Assembly: GCA_013399875.1 (NCBI GenBank)
Contig: VXAZ01006383.1
Coordinates: forward strand, 186,001 to 250,000
DNA: 64,000 nucleotides
Direction: 5' to 3'
DNA from: Gymnorhina tibicen
Taxonomy: Eukaryota; Chordata; Aves; Passeriformes; Artamidae
This document shows, one piece after another, positions 1 to 12,853 of this stretch. Each line of letters begins with the position of its first letter. Positions within the stretch are counted from its first letter, which is position 1. The position numbers and the translations under genes were made by a program. Under the pieces are notes generated by a model, which saw nothing but the letters and a program-made list of their open reading frames with translations, had not been told where the DNA came from and did not search any database.

Positions 1-1720
1 GCTCTTAGTAATATAGTGTTATATATATATCTCATTATATTTCACTTCTGCATGCTAACTCTGAATATAATTTCTCTTTTCTAGACCTACTGAAGGCTGA
101 CTCTTTATGTTCTAAATATAAGCCTGTAGGAACAAACATTCCTATGCCCAGCAGACAAGTACAGTGCAAAAGTACTTGTGCATAGTTTATCACTCCAGTC
201 TTTTCTGAAACCAATAGCTCATAAATATCAACAAGGGCATAGCTTTAGTGAAACAGGAGCATAAAGTGCAAAGCAGAAGAATTGGCCTTCAGTCCTCCCA
301 AAAATTCAATAAATAACATTTTTCTTATTGGAAAAGTACTGAATCAATGAAAATGTTGTATTTGTAACTGTTTCTGCCAAAACTCCAGCCTTCATGTCAG
401 TATTCTTTAGTTAGGTCACTCAGACAAAGTACCTGGGGGTCACATGCAGAGATTTCTCTTCCTTTCATGCAGCTAAGACACCAGAGTAAAATAAAACCAC
501 TTTTTTAAACCAGATATTACCAGCTAATACACTTCATCATAGACCCAGATAGCTTTAGATTTTTTAATAATTCAAGCCTTGCAATATCTGCTTTAGTAGT
601 GAGGCATTTCAAAATTTAGGAAATTTAGGCAAAGACAGACCAAACAAATTATGCATAGAAGAGCACAGGAAATCTGATTAGGAAGAGCAAAGATGTGTGG
701 TTAATGTCCAGGTACTGATAGGTTTCACCAAGAAAATTAATAGCTGTCACAAATTCTGCTATTGTGTAGACCCAGAGACTACTCCAGAGGCTACTTTACT
801 TAATCTGTGTATTTTGCTACTTGACACTGATTGTAAGTCAGAAATGGACCTGCATCTGATAAGGCACCTTATCTGACAGGCAAGTCTGACACAGCTGAGT
901 TCACTGTAGAGGCAGCTTCTGATCAATTGTTTTTGTTTGGTTGGTTTTGGTTTTGTTTTGGGGTTTTTTTGATGGGGAAATTATCAAGCAGAGGTGAGAA
1001 GCACAACAACCTTTCTTCCAAGATGGAGGGAAGCAAAGGGAAGGAAAGAGAAGGGAAAATTCAAGATGTAACTGAGTAACTTCAGCTGAGAATGTCGAAT
1101 TTGATGTTCTTGAGCTATCAGCATACCATAAAGAAGAGGCAAGTTTGGTTTTGTTTTTTTGTTCAAACCACAGTTGCTGTGACTTTTTGTGTGAGAAAAT
1201 CAAGAGTGAGATTCATCTTCCTTGGCTTTATCCACCTAAAAGCTGTGGATGTACCATAAATTACTGCCTCAGACTCTATATCCAGGGGGTATTTCCAGAG
1301 GACAATTCTTCAACTTTGAGACAGCTGTCCAAAACTGATTATATGACTTTCACTCAACACCAATTGCAGGAGTAGAGAAGACATTTTTTTTTTTGTGGTA
1401 AGAAGAGCCTGATTCCCTACTTACCTAAATGTTGCAAAAAGAAAATTATACAGTGCATTCACCTTTCACTTTGCAGGGTAAAACTACCCACACTCAAGTA
1501 AAGCTATACAACCTTTAGAAGGTCATTCTTAGGGTCAGTACTTTAAGCAGATTTCAAAATATTTTATTTTCCCACCTAATCATTCACTCCTGAGAGGAAA
1601 AAACTCACTCTGTAAATACAGATACCACCATTCTTAAATGTGTTTTTATATGCCTTTATCTGGAGCATCTACAAGATTTCTACAATAAGTGATTAAGCTA
1701 AGAAACAGTTATACCAAATT
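1..1720. other. Unique AT-rich DNA, no gene seen
   Basis: No recognisable exon, RNA gene or transposon. A T/G-rich low-complexity run at about 927-970 (runs of T broken by G and GG) creates a lysine/asparagine/threonine-rich open frame on the minus strand (901-1203) that I attribute to composition. The other open frames here are under 80 codons and resemble nothing I know. Confidence 0.6.
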
Positions 1721-1729
1721 ATACATACA

Positions 1730-1765
<36 letters not shown>

Positions 1766-1770
1766 TATAT
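1721..1770. repeat. Compound microsatellite (ATAC)9-(AT)7
   Basis: Nine perfect ATAC units (1721-1756) run directly into seven AT units (1757-1770). The tract is uninterrupted, so it is likely length-variable between individuals. It also produces spurious minus-strand open frames rich in Met-Tyr-Val-Cys. Confidence 0.97.
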
Positions 1771-4700
1771 AAAATACTCAGTAGGGAAATGATTTGAGGA
1801 ATAACTAGAAGTGAGTCTGCCCCACCCCAAATTCTGAGTACATGGTGATATGAAGAGCTTGCAATATTGATGTAACACTCAAGCATATTTGCAGCAAGTA
1901 ATAGCCAATCATCCAATACAAAATACTTGACAGGTTAGCAGGTTATGAGTTTATTTTCTGCAGAATAATTGAGCAAAAATAATCTTAAAACTAACTGGTA
2001 CTAAAAGTAAAGCGGTAGTTAATTATTTCTTTAAAAGAAAATATTTTACTGTAAGCAATAGTTTTCATTCTTTCAATGTCTGTTGATTTGTTTGAAGTCT
2101 CAAAGAAAGCCCTATTTCCAAGTTGAACCCATGAAATCTTAACAAAAGGGATAGGAAAGCAAATCAAGGAAACAGCAGGGAATTATTTTTCTTTCCCCTG
2201 TCACTTTGTCAACTCTGATAAGCATATGAACTCATTTTAAAAGCAGCTCAAAATCCATGAGGTGTTAGTTCATTGACAGGAAATCAGTAAGTTCAAAAGA
2301 TAATGCACATGTGATTTTTTTTGTGTCTATCATCCTTCCTGCCATGACATGGTCTTTTAGCTTTATACAGTGTGAATCTCAGCACTGACAGTGCAAGAGT
2401 GGCTTGTGGCATTCTCATACCAAGAGAAACAGAGCAGATGTTTCCAGCTACTGCTTCCCAAAATGCATGGAGTACCAGTGTACTTGGCCCTTGCTTGTAT
2501 GCTTAACATTTAGAAAGTGGCAGCATTTCTGTCACACATAAAAACCTCAAAATGCATGAACTGTGAACTACGAATCATCTTCTGCGCTCAATTTGATCAG
2601 CTCCAATCATGCTGTATACACATTTATGCAGTCATGTCAAAAGGAAACTCTACATCTCGCCTCCTTACAGTTGCAGCACAGGGGGTATTTTGAATGGACA
2701 ACCATTTATACAGAGCCACTGGTCTACGTTTATAATATGTAACACAATTACTTCAATTATAGTGGCTCTGCCTCTTTGTGACCTGGTTCCCTGAGGCTTA
2801 GCAGTCACAGGAGGTTAATCTGGTTTTCTGATTTTTGATTCACTCCAAGTTCCAGTAACTTTACTTTTATGCAAGTTTCCTAGAGGCTGTGCACTGGAGT
2901 GGATACAAGAAAAATCTCTCATCCTCTTTAGTTCAAGCATAAACTCAGAACAAAATAAAATACTAGCCTTCCCAAATCTCAATTATTAGAGGAAAAGGCT
3001 GGAAGAATCACAAAGTCATTAAAACAAAACAAAATCAGGGGACCCAGGAACTAATCAAAAAAAAAAAAAAAGCACCAAAAATTGTGTGACTTGGAAAAGA
3101 AATAATTTGTCTCCTCTGAGCCACTGGGATTCTGAGATCCAGCCTCAGCCTTTCTTCCAAGTATTTGCTGAAAGGCACCAAATTAAAAATCCCAACACTT
3201 GTTTGGAGGTTGGGGGGTGGGGGATATCTCACTCCCCATTAACATTGTTATAATCTCAGTGAGGAATGAAATAGCTACTGTACCTTGAGAAAAAACTTCT
3301 GGGTAAAAAAGCCTGGAGCTATTTCACTCACACCTTATGAAAAAACAGTATTATATGCCATTACACATACAAGTATTCCCAACACCTGTCTTGTAGCAAA
3401 TGCATAATAGCTTTTTTTTCTGAAAAGTCTGTGAACAAATAAACGATCCTATTAATAGTTTGGGACTAAATTTGAATATAAAATAGGGACATATATATTT
3501 AAAAGAAATATATTACTTTAAGTGCCATTTCAAGTCCCAGAAGCCCATTTAAATGACCATATGGGTATCAGTGTCTGAAGACATGTTTACTTTGCACAAA
3601 CCATAATTCAGCTGAATTGTCTGCAACCATGGTTTAGCTGACAATAAAATCAGTAACAAATAAAATGGTCTATCTAGTATCTTATTAGGTCATCCCTTTA
3701 GCTGTATCCAGGGAAGATTATTTTATTCTTGACTATGATAAATGGAAAAAAGAAATATAACCAGTAAATCTTCTGTAAATTGGCCAGCATTTTCAAGACA
3801 GCAATTACAATGAGGAAAGTTCCTTTTAAGTGTATGTCACTCAAGCTGATGTTGATTTTTTTCCTTACGTGGTGATCACACACTCATCCTCCTACACCTC
3901 CACTTTTAGCCTTTCTCATTACTCTTTTGGCTTTTTTTACTTCTCATCAATTCTGTACAAAATGCAATTTTATGCACCATATACTTAGGTATTTTAATAA
4001 CGTTCTGCAAAACCAAGGAAATTATTAGTACCTTAGACAAATGCATTCATAACGCATTGTATTTGTTTCTCCTGCAAGTCTTCTAAACACATTTTAGACA
4101 ATCCTCTTTCCTCAATAATAGTGAAGCAAGCTAGTCCAATTAATGTCACTGGGTATCACTACAATATTAATTTCCATTACCCACTCTTGCATGAGATGAT
4201 ATGGTGATGATACAAAATAGTACTACAGAAAAATGTGTCACCTAGCTGAAAACCCTGTTAAATATAATAGAACTGCCAGTGAGGAAAGGTTTATTGAATA
4301 ACACTCTTGTAATTGTTTGAATCAAGGGCAAGATAATTTTTTTTTTAAAATATATTATGATGATTTTATTTTCCAAATCCTGCTCTCTCACAGTTCACTA
4401 GCATAGGCTTTGCTTAAAGAAAGGTGAACATCTACGCCAAAATGAGGCTCAGGAATATTAGAGATAGTCAGAGTAAATTCATTCTAATAGGTGTGACTAT
4501 TAATATACTTTCTTACCACTACATAGTATCTTAATTACCAGTTACACAGAGATTCATCACAAGGTTAATACTAAGACCCTTTTCTTTAAAAAATAGTAGT
4601 TTAATATTACTTTTAAATTAATGTAAATATTTGACCATTACACTTTTCTAAAAATGTTGATTTAACCTAAGTTTCATATGTAAGCACTGGACTGACCTGG

Positions 4701-7628
4701 GTGGTAATTAAAGATTAAGCAATTAGTGCTAGAAAAAGAGATTCAAAAGGCATCAATGCAAGCCTTTGTAAATAATCATTTGTAAGAAAAAAATAATATT
4801 TAGAAACAAAATAACTGTTAAGGTATTCAATCCCCTTTTACCTTTCTCTCTGTTAATGAGTTCTCATATGTTGCTACAGCTGACTTAAAAATGCACAATT
4901 TTACTAATGCATCTGGATTAATTCCTTTGGGATTCAGTGGCAGAGTGGTACAATTTCCCCAGTTGCTGAAATAATTTCCTCTTCCGTGGTTAACAACAGC
5001 CTGTTTACTAATTTCTTAGAAACAAAGTATTCTGTCTCTGATTGTTGACTGTTATGAATAACTTTAGCTGAAGGTCCTATTGTTTTGCAGTGCAGTCCTT
5101 AGCAGAAGTATACCAATAAGGACTAAGTATGCTAATAAGTCATTTTAACGTAGGCGCTTTACAGAAGCAGTGTCCTCAAGGCAGCAGGGATCTTGCTGTA
5201 AATATTCACCACCAATACTAGTAATGAAATGGATAACAACATACATTTCTTCCTTTATAAATATTTTTCTCCCTTGCATAGAGTCCTTAATTTTTACAAA
5301 AGCAATTTTGACCTATGTATTTTAACTAGTTAAGGCCAAACTACATACGCAAGTTGTTCATTTTCCTTGAAATATACTCTCTCCTATTGTATTACATTAA
5401 GAGATTCTGTAACTGAAAATTCACACCATGATATGAAAGAGTGTCTTATTCTGCTAAAGAATTTGGTGAATGAGAGCTGAATGGGTCATCTGGCTAATTA
5501 GTTCTATGATCTATCTTTCGTGATGATGAATTTATATAAAAGAATTATAATTTTCCCCTCTGATTAACATCAGAAGTAAATATACTATGCCTTAAGACAG
5601 AATTCGATCAATAGTTGGTTTCCATAGAGATGAAAAACCATAAGAATTGTTTGTTAGAGACAAATAATTAACATATGCAAAATTCCAATAAAAACCATGG
5701 GCACACTTGGGTAGAGAGGAAAACAATATTTTTCACGTATCTTTCAGTTTGACTGAACCAGAGAACACTTAATGTCAGACTCCCATCCTGATGTCCTGAT
5801 AATCTGCTGGCAATGCCCTTGGAAGAACATGTAGGAGGATTACTTTCTGTTTAACTACTGTGCTTAACCTTCACAGCATTTGCTTGCTGTGTTGTCAGTA
5901 AACACAGGTCTTAAAGGATATGTGCTGCTGGCATTAAGCAACTTTTCCTCATTCTTTGCCTAACTGCGGGTGGAAATGAGTGGATAAAACCTCTGTATTT
6001 CCTAAGCAGAAAAATAAATTAGGAGGGAAAAAAAATTAAAAGATTGAGTGAAAATTAAAGACAAGGAGTTCACAAGTAAAAGTTTTGATGAAGATTTCTC
6101 CAAGTGGACTGTAAGTCTAATTTATTTGACACACACACACACAAAAATAAATGCTTGTCATTCATCAAGCCTCCTGTAGATTTGGTTTATCATTTCTTTC
6201 TATGACAATATCCTCCAGAGATCTTGACTGAGACTACATATCCAAAATTTTTTGGCAAACTTGTGAGGAGACAGGTGATTGGCTAAAATTACCTTCATAC
6301 ACAAAACAGAGAAAGAATGCAAAGCTATGTGGGAACAGAGACCAAATGAATTATTCCAAGTCCTAGAACAGTCAGTGGCAGATTTATGAAGAGAATTCAA
6401 GATTTCTTAGTCATAATTCAGAAGCTTTACATTGTGTGACCAGTCCTACTCACTGGAAAAAAACCCGTTAGCAAGGACAGAGGGCTCTGCAGCCCTTATT
6501 CTAAGCCCAACACTTAGAATGGGTGTTCTGCTTCAGCAAACACTGCAGGATCAAGAGGAAGCATTGGCTGTTAAGGAAAACTAAAGTGTTCACAAAATTC
6601 ATTCTTCTGTTGATAAAGAAGCTATAAATCCAAAGTAAATAGCTAGGCATATGAAAAGAAATTGATCATCCTGAAATTTCTGATTATTGCATAGGTGAAG
6701 CCATTGATTTACTGAAAGAAAACACAAGCTTCAGTCAGAAAATCAAATGCCATTGCAACACTGCCTCACACATGGATTCACTCAAACACAGAGACCAATA
6801 ATACCTTTTTCTTCTACTTACAGAATATTGACAATTTTGATTTGCATTGGCTAATATTGTAAAAGGGTTCTGTTTAGTTGCACAGCCACAGAAGCATGAA
6901 AATACTTTTATAGCAGTTATTTGCCCTTGGTGAAATTCAGTGAAGGGTTCAGAAGCTTGCATGCTTATGGCATAAATTAATTTGTGCTCATCTGCCAGAG
7001 TTACAGAAAGCTGAAAATATACTTTTATGGCATTTATCCATTTTTAAATACCGTTTCATTGGAAGTTAATAGAGTACTCTCCAGAAATTTCTTGGATCTT
7101 TTCTATTTTGTGTTCATTTAGTACAATTGTTAAAGTGTACATTTTCTAACAAATTTCCAACTAGTTTGTGGTATTTGGCTTCTTAAGGACTATTGTGTTG
7201 TGTTTCTGTGGCACAGAGGAAGACACAGGAATTTCAGAATATCCACCATTCTCAACTGAAGTACGTCTTTTAAGAAGTACTGAGATGAAGGAGAATAATT
7301 TTTTCCCCAGTTCTGGCAATGAGCAGGCACTACAGAATGAAGACATAATCTCTGACACCTCCCTAACATTCCAATAAGACTTTACAAAAAACTGATATTG
7401 CAGTCAAGTAATCTGGTTTTAACTTGTTCTTGAAACTTTACTAACTCTCTTCCTATAGATTACCCCCACAGAAACTGAAACAGATTTAATGATGGCTTGT
7501 TCAAAATGTTATTCGTGTCATTACTAAGAAGTAACAAGATAATTAAGCTTTAATATCACAGAGAGAATCATTGCTTATTAGGCTGCTTTCCTGCCTCTGA
7601 AAAAAAAGATGTAAGTATAAAAATAGGA
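1771..7628. other. Unique AT-rich DNA, no gene seen
   Basis: No transposon, exon or RNA gene recognised. There are short homopolymer runs, for example poly(A) at about 3057-3072, and a short CA run at about 6129-6142. Open frames are 75 codons or fewer, overlap on both strands, and show no domain or family resemblance. Confidence 0.55.
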
Positions 7629-7666
7629 TTATTCTTTTTAGATAGACTTATTCATTTTAGATAGAC
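7629..7666. repeat. 19-bp tandem duplication
   Basis: Two adjacent 19-base copies occupy 7629-7647 and 7648-7666. They differ at one base (T in copy 1, A in copy 2, at the sixth position after the shared TTATTC/T start). This looks like a small replication-slippage duplication in unique AT-rich DNA. No function is implied. Confidence 0.85.
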
Positions 7667-10505
7667 TCTTATTTCTTTGTTTATAAATTGTAATAGAAAA
7701 CATGCTCTTGATTTCAGCTGTTTGTTTGGTGAAGAGGAGGTGAGAAACAAGTGAGTAAATACTTAGCCCATTTGAATTGAAAAGCCAGTTGAACAAAATA
7801 AAACTGCATCAATATAAAAATATGGCAAAGCTTTGCTCCACTCTGGAGTACTAATTGAAGACCATTTGCACTGAGTAAACTGTGACTTGCCAGAAGCACG
7901 ACTCCATTAGTGCAACATATGAACAGATAATTTGTCCTCCTCCTAACAGTGGCAGGGGTTTTATGCACTAGGACTGCATTTCTTAGATCAACTTAGTGAA
8001 GAACTCACCTAGAATATACTCTCTTATGTAAATAGTACTCGGTCCAGGATAATAATTGACAAAAGAAATCTGCAAATTTCCAACAATATCTGAACAGTCT
8101 GTATTTCAGCTGATTAACTTGTTAACACCTACTGTCAAAACCCCAACATTTTATTTAGACCAATACAGTAACAGAATATGAAACTAAAGCATTTTTCTTC
8201 AATCCCTGTGGCTAATATTAATAAGCAGGAGCAGGAGAGCATCCTGATCTTCACACTTTTTTTAACTGCAGAATTTTCTCTGAGTTGCACAGACAATGCT
8301 GCCAGCGCAAACTTAGGGTTCTGCTACACATTCTGTGTAAAAGTGAATCAGTCTCCTTTAAGTGGACGCCTACGTGATGGGCTAACCTAGGGCAACAGAT
8401 TCCATCCAGCTGAGCAACACAATAACGCACATGCTCAAAGGGCTCTGCTCCAGGGAAGGTTGTGAGTCACGCCACTGAGTACAGCTGTCAGCAAGTACAT
8501 AAGAGCAGAGTGGAATGGATGAAAAGGCAAACAAAATAATTAATGGTATTCTGCATGACTTGAAGACAAAATACATGACTTTTTGGTGAGACTTCCATAG
8601 GCGTTCATAGTGATAAACTGTGACATGCTCAAAAGCTCTGTATTTACAAAAAAAAGCAAGAAAAATCTAGGGTGTCTTTGTTCAGACATTGTGGTAGTTC
8701 TGACAGCTGCTCTTCTCAGTTTAAAAGTCAGGAGTAAGATCAGTGAAACTAAAGAAAATATTATCATTCGCATTAATAGAATTAGTACATGCATGCATAG
8801 ATGTGTATCTGAACAATTTAAATTAATTTACTATTTCACTATCCAGCAGTTTCTGTGCAAGATCATGTTCTCTATTTTTCATCACAATACTATCCAGCAT
8901 AACACTCTTTCAGATATTCTGGTATTTAGGATTGTAGCAACTAGTAGATATCTTCCTGTTGCATTTCAATTTAAATTCAGTACACACACTGAGTGCCAAA
9001 CTGTGATATCTTCAAATATAATAAATTTGCATAAACCCAAGGAAGATATAAAAAAATGAATAAAGAAGGTAGAAATGTGCATCTTCTGATATTATATTTT
9101 TTTCTACATGTAATGCAACTGCATTCTGAATTTGATTTTAAATTTTCCTGAAAGCCTCTTGGCTACAATAATATGTATGTTACAGTTTTGAAACAAGTCA
9201 GTTAGTCTGAAAAATAATCTTGCCATTAAATTAGATATTTTTAGAGTTTTTCCATCTAAATTACTTCATTGTTTTTGTTGACTTTTTTCACTGTGCTTAA
9301 ATTCTATATTTGTTGAGACTTGGTGAGCTACATACCGTAGGCTTCACAAAAAAAAATAATTCAAAGTTCATTTTATTAAATATTTGTTATGGAGATTCAT
9401 ATATCAAAACCCCCAAACCAAACAGAGAAATAAACTAGCAAACAAAAAATTCCCAAACCCAAAAACTAGATATAATAATGAGCAAGAAAAATCTTTTGTC
9501 TATAAGCCTGTAAAAGGGAACTGAACATAATATGGAGAAAGAAACAGGGAAAGATAAATTGCTATATGGTAACAAAAATTAATTATAGGAGCCAGTTATA
9601 AAGCAGTTTTTTCTAACTGGTAGGAACACCTGAAAGGTTTTACCTACCTGAAATCTCTGAAGACTAATCTATAGTTTTCCAATATAGATTACCATTCTGA
9701 AGTAGTGATTGTAAGAGATGATGTTGGAGTTAGAGTTCGGAAAACAAGTTAAAGAAAAAGACAAGTTCATTGCTGATAGTTAAGTTGAGGTCAGAGCAAG
9801 AAATTCTCAGAGTACATTTGTTACCTGAAGTGTTGCCTGCTTAGAAAATAAAGCCAGCATCCCCTTCTGCTTCAACCCTATTTTTCTCTCTGCACTCCAA
9901 CCAAAACATACTCCGCCTGGAAGCTCCTATTCTCATGTCATCACTTCCATCCCATTTAAAACTTGCTCTATTGCTAGTGTTACAAACCTCAATATTCTGT
10001 TTGCTTGAGTGGTAGCCCTCAAGGCATGTGGGAGCAACCTGTAAATGCACTGTTCTTGCATTAGGATCTGCTTTACTGATCAAGTTCAACCCAAAATAAT
10101 ACAGTAGCTAGAGAGGTACAGCTGTCACTTTCACTCAATTACACTCACAGTTAGAGTAATTATTACTACAATCATAATATGTAATGTGAGTAATTAATGC
10201 CAGGGTCCATATTTTTCCATGAGCTGTAGTGTGCAAAATACAAGCGAGATGTTTAGGTGAATGTTTATTATGAAAAGCATGCAGTGGTCCAAACTAAATG
10301 CATACTTAGTGCATATCTTCAGCTGAGAATAGTTCTATCAGCTATAAAAGAAAAAAAACTATATCCAAAGTATGTCTCAGGAAGAGATATTAAACTCCTT
10401 ATTTTGGTGCTGAAGACAGGACTTAAAAAATGGCTTTGTTTGTCCAATCCTGAAAGCACCCACTTTACATCAACACCTTTCCTTTGGGTGCTGTAGCTGC
10501 CCAAA
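7667..10505. other. Unique AT-rich DNA, no gene seen
   Basis: This stretch contains the longest open frame of the window (149 codons, plus strand, 8610-9059). Its translation is rich in Ile, Lys, Ser and Asn, has no recognisable domain, overlaps another open frame on the opposite strand, and lies in AT-rich DNA, so I do not call it a gene. An A/C-rich low-complexity patch lies at about 9405-9470. Nothing else is recognised. Confidence 0.5.
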
Positions 10506-10837
10506 CTAGTGCATAAGTAGGAGGCCAGGGAATATCTCCTGTTGATTCAGCCCTGCCTTACACTTTGAAATCATGACGGCCTGTGCCCAAAGCCTGTCCT
10601 GGAATGCCAGCAATGCAATAGGAACTGTGTAGAGTGCCCCAATGCTGCTGCTGATGCCAAACCAATCAAAACATTCAGCCGCAAATATAACTCCTGGCAT
10701 TGCCAAATGGCGTCCCACAAGATATTCGGAAGCCCGGCCATTGCACCACATTAATTCACCACCATAGAAGAAAAAATGTGAAAGCAGATCAGAGACCATA
10801 TGGTATTTGCGGCCTTTTGCACAGCTTCTCTTTCATC
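10506..10837 (-). other. Possible conserved block or orphan exon, unrecognised
   Basis: An open minus-strand frame of about 110 codons runs here without a stop. Its first Met is at 10799 and upstream in-frame codons reach about 10837. The block is richer in GC and CpG than its surroundings (CpGs near 10577, 10680, 10711, 10727 and 10736). It carries a CCAAT motif (10662-10666) followed by CA, and a TGGC-ATT-GCCA palindrome (10695-10705). The translation has two hydrophobic stretches, but I recognise no family and see no convincing splice pair. It could be a conserved noncoding element, an exon of an unknown transcript, or chance. I cannot decide without alignment to other genomes. Confidence 0.25.
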
Positions 10838-12388
10838 AGATTTAGAAGTATCTACCGCATTCAGTACAAACAACAAATAAAGCCATTTCCACAAAGAATG
10901 TTATAACATTTTTTGTGGATTGCAGAGGAAAGACATTATAAAAAAGGGCTGAGGCCTGCTGTAAATGACACTGCTGTGTGACTAGGCCTGAAGGAATAAT
11001 GAAAGGCCCAAAAGGGAGAGAAGAAGGTAGTCATGGTCCAGCAGGGGAAGATGAAATTCTGGTTTCAAATGGCTGTCACCACAGGCAGGATAAATGGCTT
11101 GACAGAGTTTTGTGGTCTGTTCAGAATGTTTAACATTTTTGTCACAGCCTCCAGGAGTGTTTATCTGTTCTATACAAAAATAATTGACTTCAGAAATGCA
11201 GTCCTGGGAGCTGGGACTGGAATCACATGTTTTTAAGTTTTGTCATCTTTCCAGTTCTTCTGCATTTCTAACTATTTCTATCTATGCATTTTCAGGAGAA
11301 AAAGACAAAATTATTGTAAACTATGTATCCCATCTTTGTGGATCTTCAGCATTTTCAGTTTAAGAAATAAGATTCTGACTTTTCATTCAAAGAAATATTT
11401 TAATTGATCATACAAGCACAGCAGAGAAAGAAGAAAAGACATTGAGAAAGTCTTTATTCAGAATAAAGATATTATATTCCTATAGCCCTGTACTTGATGC
11501 AATCTTTTAGGAAACATGCATTAAAGTTTCATCAAACACTACAAAGATGTAGGCAAAAGTTTCTCATATGTTGAATCTTTTCTTAATCAATGGAATGTTA
11601 CAAAAAATGTACAGAACTGTCTTATTCTCTATTTGGTGGGAAGAGGTTGACCTTGAATCCCGATTTCCAGGATATGTTCACCCATGAATCCCATGAGAAA
11701 AAGAATACTCTTGCAAAGGTAGGGCATGACACTCCTCTCAGTAGTCATTCCAACCCGAAGCTGAGTAAGAGTCTGGGTTTTTTGTTCCTCTTTCCTCTTT
11801 CCCCAAGTAAATCCATGCACTTAAACTGCTCAGTAGAGAATGCCAAGTGGAAAATCAACTACTAAATAAATAAAACCCCTATATATTTAAGTTCTTGTGA
11901 ATCACACTATTTAAAATCTACTCCTTCTTCTTTCTGGGGCATAGGTAATACACCAAACTTCCAAATAATATTTACATTCTTGGGAAATAAGAATTCTCTA
12001 ACTGCACCATTCTCTCTTTATGGACCTAGCCTTATAACTACTATTATTTTCAAGAGCATATTTCCATGTTTCAGTGTGCTGCTGTAATGGACATACATAC
12101 TTATGATGTGTATTAACATTTGTAAAAGTTAGAGCTGCACATTTATAATATAGAATTAGAAATAAGGCATGATATTTTAATTACTGTTTTTCAGACAGTG
12201 AGGGTATTAACTAAAACCAGACTTTTGTTAGTAATTGAGCTGAATACCTCCTTCTTGAACATTTTAAACAAAATTAATATTCAAATTTTTTTTCCTTAAA
12301 AGAAAGACAAGCCTTGGCTTCTCTATCTAAAGTCAGTCCAAAGAACTCCCAGAAGTGTCATTTTGAGTAAAGACAGATGAAGTAACAG
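10838..12388. other. Unique AT-rich DNA, no gene seen
   Basis: No transposon or gene recognised. Open frames at 11033-11236 and 11590-11865 (plus) and 11629-11820 (minus) are short, overlap on opposite strands, and show no recognisable domain. Confidence 0.55.
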
Positions 12389-12440
12389 CTTCTTCCCTTC
12401 CCTTCCCTTCCCTTCCCTTCCCTTCCCTTCCCCTCCCCTT
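12389..12440. repeat. (CCCTT)n polypyrimidine tract
   Basis: An uninterrupted C/T-only strand of about 50 bases, mainly CCCTT pentanucleotide units with a C-enriched 3' end (CCCTCCCC). Pure homopurine-homopyrimidine mirror-like tracts can adopt triplex (H-DNA) structure and are often length-polymorphic. Here this is an inference from sequence only. Confidence 0.95.
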
Positions 12441-12817
12441 AAAATCTCAGTACTGGTTCCCAAACCACTGTCTGATCATGTCTTCCCAAATTCCTTCTTC
12501 ACCAACCCATTTTCACAAGATTTTTCTTAGGCATTTTACAAAACACAGTAGCAGTAAACTAATTGAATGCACAAATTAAACAATTCTGGTGCAGAAGTTG
12601 CCCTTTTTAATTGGCTTAGCAATACTCCACTATTCATTGGCCTGAAGTTAAGTCCTTGATGCTTCCTTTTTCTCCCATCTTAAAATGGAGTTGTCTTAGT
12701 TAACTTCCTTGTGGCTAAGCCTGTCCTTCTTACAAAACATCCAGGAGAACTGTGACATTTCCTGGCAGTCTGAGCAGCGGTGTCAAGCACCGAATGAGCA
12801 AGCATTCAGTGCTTAGC
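12441..12817. other. Unique DNA, no gene seen
   Basis: No repeat, exon or RNA gene recognised between the pyrimidine tract and the small duplication downstream. Confidence 0.5.
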
Positions 12818-12853
12818 CATGCACAGCCACGGCCTCATGCATAGCCATGGCCT
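12818..12853. repeat. 18-bp imperfect tandem duplication
   Basis: Two head-to-tail 18-base units (12818-12835 and 12836-12853) differ at two positions, both C versus T. One of the differences lies within a CpG (CCACGG versus CCATGG), consistent with CpG decay after duplication. It sits in a locally GC-richer patch (about 12760-12880). Confidence 0.85.

Noticed and set aside
1693..1916. Minus-strand frames with Met-Tyr-Val-Cys repeats
   Set aside because: Translation of the (ATAC)n microsatellite.
2755..2830. Possible plus-strand MIR-like segment (GGCTCTGCCTCTTTGTGACC)
   Set aside because: The resemblance covers only short words and the downstream conserved MIR core is absent.
8610..9059. 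149-codon plus-strand open frame, the longest in the window
   Set aside because: AT-driven composition, no recognisable domain, an overlapping frame on the opposite strand, and no visible promoter or splice context. Best explained by chance.
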